Positions 59,628-64,000 of a stretch of 64,000 nt of DNA are shown here, in pieces. The notes below the pieces were generated by a model. It searched no databases and had not been told where the DNA came from. It was given only the letters and a program-made list of their open reading frames with translations. The position numbers were made by a program, and so were the translations under genes. The DNA is from Caldifarciminota bacterium (GTDB taxonomy: Bacteria > Hydrothermota > Tepidihabitantia > Tepidihabitantales > Tepidihabitantaceae), in the NCBI GenBank assembly GCA_026418295.1, contig JAOABP010000001.1, positions 478,398 through 542,397 of the forward strand. The letters are read 5' to 3'. Positions within the stretch are counted from its first letter, which is position 1; every line of letters starts with the position of its first letter.

Positions 59628-60718
59628 TAGTATTTGACGCTGGAACGCGTTTACTTATACTTCCTATCATCACATCAGGAAACCGGCTTGTTGCCCTTTC
59701 CGCCGGAATCGGGCGGGGACATCCGAACTATCTTGATGCTGTACTCTCATTTCTCCCCGGCGTGCCCCGACAGACAGCTTCCGGATGGAGTTGGCAGTTT
59801 TTAAGACAGCTCTACCGGCTCGGCGGCAGAGGCGGACCGCTGACCGGAATTTACAACCGGTTCCGTCGGTCCGGAGCAGTTTCCGCATCGGTATTATCAA
59901 TACTTGAGCATAAACTGAGGAGAGAACTTCGCAGTTTCCCCGGAACCGTGCTTGTTGACCATCCGCTCCTTGCCCGGCTGCTGGGACCGGTCTGCCGGGT
60001 CGTCTATCTGCACGGTGAAGTCGCCGCTCCGGAAAGCGCCGCAATCGCTGAGGCGGAACTGATTCTTGTCCCGCTGGAGCCGACCGCCCGGCGGTTTGAG
60101 GCGCTGGGCATCAGCCGGGCAAAACTGGCGGTCACCGGACTGATCATTGAACCGCAACTGCTGGCGCGTGCAGAAACCGCCTTCCATAATCGTCTGGCGC
60201 GCTACCGCACTGACCAGCCGCTGACCGTTGCCTTCTTCACCTCCGGCGCCTATCCCCGACCCCATATGACAGCCATCTGCCTTGCCGCCCGCTCCTGTCT
60301 TGATGCCGGACACCGGATGCTGGTGTTTGCCGGCACCGAAGGCAGATATGCCCCCAGACTTCCCGGCACCATGGTATTTTCATCCCGGGCTGAGGAAAAT
60401 GAAAAAACCGCCGGGCTTTTCCCCGAAATTGACCTGATGGTGGCGGCAGCGCACGAGCGGATAAACTGGGCGCTTGGCCTGGGCCTGCCGATGTTTGCCC
60501 TGCTGCCCCATATCGGACCGTTTGCGCCCGAAAACTTCGCCTTTGCCGCAGAACAGGGGGTATGCCTGCCCCTGACTCAACCGCAGAAACTGGGCTCAAT
60601 CATCAATACCCTGCGCCACTTCGGCAGACTGGCAGAAATGGCACAGGCGGGCTGGGGAAAATTACCGATCACCGGTGCGGAAAACGCTGCCCGGCTGGTG
60701 AGCGACTGTCTTCAGTAG
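59609..60718 (+). CDS. Glycosyltransferase-like protein (MurG/GT28-like fold)
   Basis: NRLVALSAGIGRGHPNYLDAVLSFL; GLGLPMFALLPHIGPFAPENFAFAAEQGVCLPL. 5' end uncertain; true start may be near 59666-59669. Confidence 0.65.
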   Translation: MILFLSIVFDAGTRLLILPIITSGNRLVALSAGIGRGHPNYLDAVLSFLPGVPRQTASGWSWQFLRQLYRLGGRGGPLTGIYNRFRRSGAVSASVLSILEHKLRRELRSFPGTVLVDHPLLARLLGPVCRVVYLHGEVAAPESAAIAEAELILVPLEPTARRFEALGISRAKLAVTGLIIEPQLLARAETAFHNRLARYRTDQPLTVAFFTSGAYPRPHMTAICLAARSCLDAGHRMLVFAGTEGRYAPRLPGTMVFSSRAEENEKTAGLFPEIDLMVAAAHERINWALGLGLPMFALLPHIGPFAPENFAFAAEQGVCLPLTQPQKLGSIINTLRHFGRLAEMAQAGWGKLPITGAENAARLVSDCLQ

Positions 60719-62298
60719 TTGGTCCAGGGACCGGCGACGATACGCCTTCCACCGCCCTTGACATCGCTGACATAGACCGCAGGACGATTAAGTCCGTTTC
60801 TCTGCCCGGCATCACCGATCCACGCCTTCAGTCTGCGGTCCGGAGAGACGACCTGCTCCTCACGAACCGCTGATGCTGAAGCACCGCTGAACACTCCTGG
60901 ATAGCGCCACATCCTGCCGGTATTGACATTGACACACCACCATTGCCGCTGCTCCGGATATCTGACTTCAAGCTGTGTGCCCGTGGCCTGATAGACACCG
61001 GTACCGGCGGCGAAAATCACGGTGGTGTCATCAAGCCATTCCGGCGCAAAACCGCTGGTAATCAGGTTTATCAGCTGCAGTTCACTGGAAGTAAAGTCAT
61101 ACCTGCCAAATCCGGTCGCAGTCCTGAAGAATGCCCGGTTGCCATTCAGCCATCGGGGCTGGTAACCGTTGCCGATAATCCGGAAATGAGCCGAATCCGG
61201 CTCGGCAACCGCCACCAGACTTGTATCCGCCTGCATCAGTTCCAGAAGCAGCCGGTTGCCCTCCGGTGCCGGGACAATTGCACTGACCTCAAACCCCTTA
61301 ATTGAAAAGAGATATTTAATCCGGCCGTCAAGCCCAAAATGAACGATGCTGTCCTGATGGAATATCAGCAGTCCGCTGCCGTCTGCCTGCCAGGCATACG
61401 GTCCAGCAAACGGCAGTTGCCGGTTTTCACTGCCATCGGTTTTTACCAGCCAGAGCGTCTGTCCCGACTCATCAGAGTGGATATAGGCGATATGCCGGAA
61501 ATCAGGAGCAAATTTTACGCTCTCAATTTTTCCGCCCGGCTGCAGTTTCAGCCTGCGCACCGGCACCCCCAGACTTTCCAGCTCAATCACACCCTCAGCC
61601 GACACGCGGTAACTCATCAGAGGAAACGTCCCGGACCTGATCTGCTCTGCAGTCAGCGGTTCCTTCCTGCCCCTGTCCGGCACCAGCCGCCAGAAACTGA
61701 CCGGAACCGTAGAATCAGTTTGTGGTCTTTCAGCAATAACCAGCGCGCTGTCCCCCTCATAATAAAGCACCGCCAGCCAGTCGGCATCGGTTAAACCCTG
61801 CGCCGGCAGGCGGGTATTGCCCCTGCTGAGATTCAGCTCCCGGAGCTGAAACCGGTTGCTGCTGTAGTCAAATACAGTCAGCGCTAACCTGGTGCCGGAA
61901 TCGGACCAGACGCCGTCTTCAATGTAGTTCCGGCGGTCACCCGGCTCATCCACCAGAAGCAGCTGACGCACCGAACCATCAGCAAGGTTGAGCACAAACA
62001 GCCCCCAGCCGCTAACCAGCGCCAGCTGCTCACCGGAGTGATCAGGAATCACACGGTTAATCACCGATGGTGTCAGAATCCGCACCGGCAACTGGCTGTC
62101 AACCCGCACAACCGCAATCACATCTTCACTCTCCAGACCCTCAACATCACTCCCTTCATCATAATAACGGGCAGTAAAAGCCAGCCAGCGACTGTCAGGC
62201 GACCAGCGCAGGTGCTGGAATTCAACCCGGGTCGCATACCAGCCGAATACCAGCTGAATACCGGCAAGTAGCAGAAAAGCGGTTTTATTTCTGACGAT
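60712..62298 (-). CDS. TolB-like beta-propeller protein with N-terminal membrane anchor; apparent AUC start
   Basis: In-frame N-terminal extension (ATC)VRNKTAFLLLAGIQLVFGWYATRVEFQHLRWSPDSRWLAFTARYYDE upstream of the track start 62121; SD AAAGGA 6 nt before ATC. Confidence 0.7.
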   Translation of the reverse strand: MVRNKTAFLLLAGIQLVFGWYATRVEFQHLRWSPDSRWLAFTARYYDEGSDVEGLESEDVIAVVRVDSQLPVRILTPSVINRVIPDHSGEQLALVSGWGLFVLNLADGSVRQLLLVDEPGDRRNYIEDGVWSDSGTRLALTVFDYSSNRFQLRELNLSRGNTRLPAQGLTDADWLAVLYYEGDSALVIAERPQTDSTVPVSFWRLVPDRGRKEPLTAEQIRSGTFPLMSYRVSAEGVIELESLGVPVRRLKLQPGGKIESVKFAPDFRHIAYIHSDESGQTLWLVKTDGSENRQLPFAGPYAWQADGSGLLIFHQDSIVHFGLDGRIKYLFSIKGFEVSAIVPAPEGNRLLLELMQADTSLVAVAEPDSAHFRIIGNGYQPRWLNGNRAFFRTATGFGRYDFTSSELQLINLITSGFAPEWLDDTTVIFAAGTGVYQATGTQLEVRYPEQRQWWCVNVNTGRMWRYPGVFSGASASAVREEQVVSPDRRLKAWIGDAGQRNGLNRPAVYVSDVKGGGRRIVAGPWTNY

Positions 62299-62310
62299 AT
62301 TCTGTCCTTT

Positions 62311-63642
62311 TCAGCGCACAATGGCTAACCGGTGCAACTCCACCCCGGATTTTAGGAAATAAATTCCGCGCCGGAGCCGGCTCAGATTGTTGAACCCGGG
62401 TCCGAGGTCAAGGATCCGGCGCCCGCTGATATCAAGAACAACCCCACCCGGCTGAGGAATGAGAAGAAGGGAGCCATCATTGACAAGCTTTGAACACTGC
62501 CTTGCGGTCGGCTTCAGTTCCGTCTCCTCAATTCCGACCGGATAGCCGAAAAATCCCCACATCACCTTGTAAGGCCAGGTATCACCCTGGGTCCACACCG
62601 CCAGTGCAGCAAGACCGCTGGGAGCAAAGACCGGTTCCCCGATACCAAACAGCCGGCGCACCGTGCCCCGGGTCCAGCCGGCCATGAAATAGTATAAATG
62701 ATAGTAGATGTCCTGATACCCGGCTGAATCCTCCTCCCAGAAAAGATAGGACCAGACCGTGCCCACCGTTGCCACCACCGGCGCCGTTGACATACCGGCT
62801 GTATGATAACCGCCACCATTGCCACCGGCAAAATGGGCATCATAATTCCCGCCGGAACAAACCTCCCACGCTGCGGAAAACCAGTCGCCGCTGGCAAAAT
62901 CAAGACTGGGGTGATCAAGCGGCTCCGAATTCTCCATCAGCACCTGCACCGGCAGCCAGGTGCCATTCACCTGACGCCGCTGGACAATCCGGTAGGGTGC
63001 AGGCTGTGCCGGGTTGAACTCCTGCCAGAGGACATAAATGGTATCCCGGAAGCATTCGATCGCCGGAAACCGGCACTGAGCAGTGCTGTCCGGTGAAACC
63101 CGAAACCGCCCGCTGATCACCCCGTTCTCATTGACGGTGCGATACCAGATCTGCGGATGATCCGCACCTTCCTCCCAGACAACATGGGCAACACCGGCGC
63201 TGTCCGCATAGACATCCGGATGACCGCAGTGAATTCCGCTGGTGCTCACATTCACCGGCAGCATCCGGAATTCCAGATTCCGGTAGTAAACATTGGCCAC
63301 ACCAGTTCCGGTATCAGTCATCACCCAGACCAGGTGCCGGTCTCCGTCTCTGCCCCAGGTGATCCCCGGATCCCGCCCGGGATAAAGGGCAACCGGACGG
63401 CTCCAGGGCTGAACCGGACCGTTTCCGGATAGACAGTAATAGATACTCTCCCGCGACTGGAAAACGAGTGTAATCGTATCCCGGTCCGGATAAAGCATCT
63501 CGCCGCGGTAAGCAAGTTTGTGACTGTTGCTGGGACCGGTTGCGGACCGGGAGGAGGTGGAACAGATAACTCCGAACTCATACTGTCCGGCAGCCATTCC
63601 TGACAGCAGTGCCACGCTCAGCAGCACTCTGCCGATCTTCAT
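62311..63642 (-). CDS. Secreted repeat protein with C-terminal sorting-like module
   Basis: Signal peptide MKIGRVLLSVALLSGMAAGQ; C-term VVLDISGRRILDLGPGFNNLSRLRRGIYFLKSG; SD GGGAGGT before ATG 63642. Confidence 0.75.
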   Translation of the reverse strand: MKIGRVLLSVALLSGMAAGQYEFGVICSTSSRSATGPSNSHKLAYRGEMLYPDRDTITLVFQSRESIYYCLSGNGPVQPWSRPVALYPGRDPGITWGRDGDRHLVWVMTDTGTGVANVYYRNLEFRMLPVNVSTSGIHCGHPDVYADSAGVAHVVWEEGADHPQIWYRTVNENGVISGRFRVSPDSTAQCRFPAIECFRDTIYVLWQEFNPAQPAPYRIVQRRQVNGTWLPVQVLMENSEPLDHPSLDFASGDWFSAAWEVCSGGNYDAHFAGGNGGGYHTAGMSTAPVVATVGTVWSYLFWEEDSAGYQDIYYHLYYFMAGWTRGTVRRLFGIGEPVFAPSGLAALAVWTQGDTWPYKVMWGFFGYPVGIEETELKPTARQCSKLVNDGSLLLIPQPGGVVLDISGRRILDLGPGFNNLSRLRRGIYFLKSGVELHRLAIVR

Positions 63643-63682
63643 AAACACCTCCCTGAGGTTTTAACTGAACTACCGCGTAATA

Positions 63683-63711
63683 ATCATAACCGGGATATTC
63701 ACCTCTGTCAA
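63683..63711 (-). promoter_or_regulatory. Promoter TTGACA-N17-TATGAT for the 62311-63642 gene
   Basis: + strand ATCATA 63683-63688, TGTCAA 63706-63711. Confidence 0.6.
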
Positions 63712-63738
63712 TCTGCCGGTAAAACATGAACTATCCGC

Positions 63739-63766
63739 TTGACAGCGGTCAGCAGAGATTTACAAT
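63739..63766 (+). promoter_or_regulatory. Promoter TTGACA-N16-TACAAT upstream of tRNA-Ala
   Basis: Read directly; a second possible promoter TTTACA-N16-TATAAT at 63759-63786. Confidence 0.55.
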
Positions 63767-63794
63767 TCTAACCGGTGAATTATAATTACACTGG

Positions 63795-63822
63795 GAGGTC
63801 ACGGCTTTGAAGCCGGCACCTC
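63795..63822 (+). other. Leader hairpin GAGGT-ca-CGGCTT-tg-AAGCCG-gc-ACCTC
   Basis: 5 bp + 6 bp perfect stems around a 2x2 internal loop, between promoter and tRNA-Ala. Confidence 0.55.
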
Positions 63823-63830
63823 GAAATTGT

Positions 63831-63903
63831 GGGGCAGTAGCTCAGTTGGGAGAGCGCCAGAATCGCACTCTGGAGGTCGCCAGTTCAAATCTGGTCTGCT
63901 CCA
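63831..63903 (+). tRNA. tRNA-Ala (CGC)
   Basis: Acceptor GGGGCAG/CTGCTCC including G3:U70; anticodon stem-loop CCAGA-ATCGCAC-TCTGG; T-loop TTCAAAT. Confidence 0.93.
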
Positions 63904-63926
63904 CTTTTTGTTTTTAAGGAGGGAAA

Positions 63927-63982
63927 ATGGTCATCCTGCCCCGCTATGTCTTTCTCACCAAAGGGGTCGGTATCCACCGGGA
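63927..63982 (+). CDS. Pyruvoyl-dependent arginine decarboxylase, 5' fragment only
   Basis: MVILPRYVFLTKGVGIHRD resembles the N-terminus of pyruvoyl-dependent arginine decarboxylases (FLTKGVGxHR); SD AAGGAGGG; truncated by adapter. Confidence 0.6.
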
Positions 63983-64000
63983 CTGTCTCTTATACACATC
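63983..64000 (+). other. Nextera/Tn5 mosaic-end adapter sequence (assembly artefact)
   Basis: CTGTCTCTTATACACATC equals the first 18 nt of the 19-nt Tn5 mosaic end used in Nextera libraries. Confidence 0.95.

Overview
The window is a compact, GC-rich bacterial chromosomal contig that ends at a real contig edge: the last 18 bases (63983-64000) match the Nextera/Tn5 mosaic-end adapter. Gene content suggests a diderm bacterium of an FCB/WOR-3-like lineage (inference only): many secreted proteins with C-terminal FlgD/T9SS-like sorting modules, plus LolD/LolCE-type ABC genes and Lnt. I support about 60 protein genes and three tRNAs (Ser-GGA, Gln-TTG, Ala-CGC). There is a long housekeeping block (prs-rplY-pth-ychF-rpsF-ssb | rplM-rpsI-rpsB-tsf-pyrH-frr-uppS-cdsA) and a reverse block (trpS-ispD-dxr-rseP-radical-SAM-like). 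A second reverse block runs lysS-lolC/E-lolD-mcsA-mcsB-selA-purN-Gfo/Idh-lnt. A putative polyamine pair (ODC/DAPDC-fold decarboxylase plus deoxyhypusine-synthase-like protein) is also present. The most unusual signals are: (1) many genes with a near-consensus TTGACN-N16-18-TANNNT promoter ending only 5-10 nt before the start codon, implying widespread leaderless transcripts; (2) a secreted kelch-like gene split by two apparent -1 frameshifts, one in a G8 tract; (3) one or two genes with no canonical start but an in-frame AUC where a start is expected; (4) convergent genes packed tail-to-tail or overlapping, with little room for intrinsic terminators; (5) a radical-SAM-like protein with a disrupted Cys motif; (6) a gene at the left edge missed by the supplied ORF track. 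No CRISPR, rRNA, phage or transposase genes were seen. I cannot claim a proven new system; the items are ranked for follow-up.
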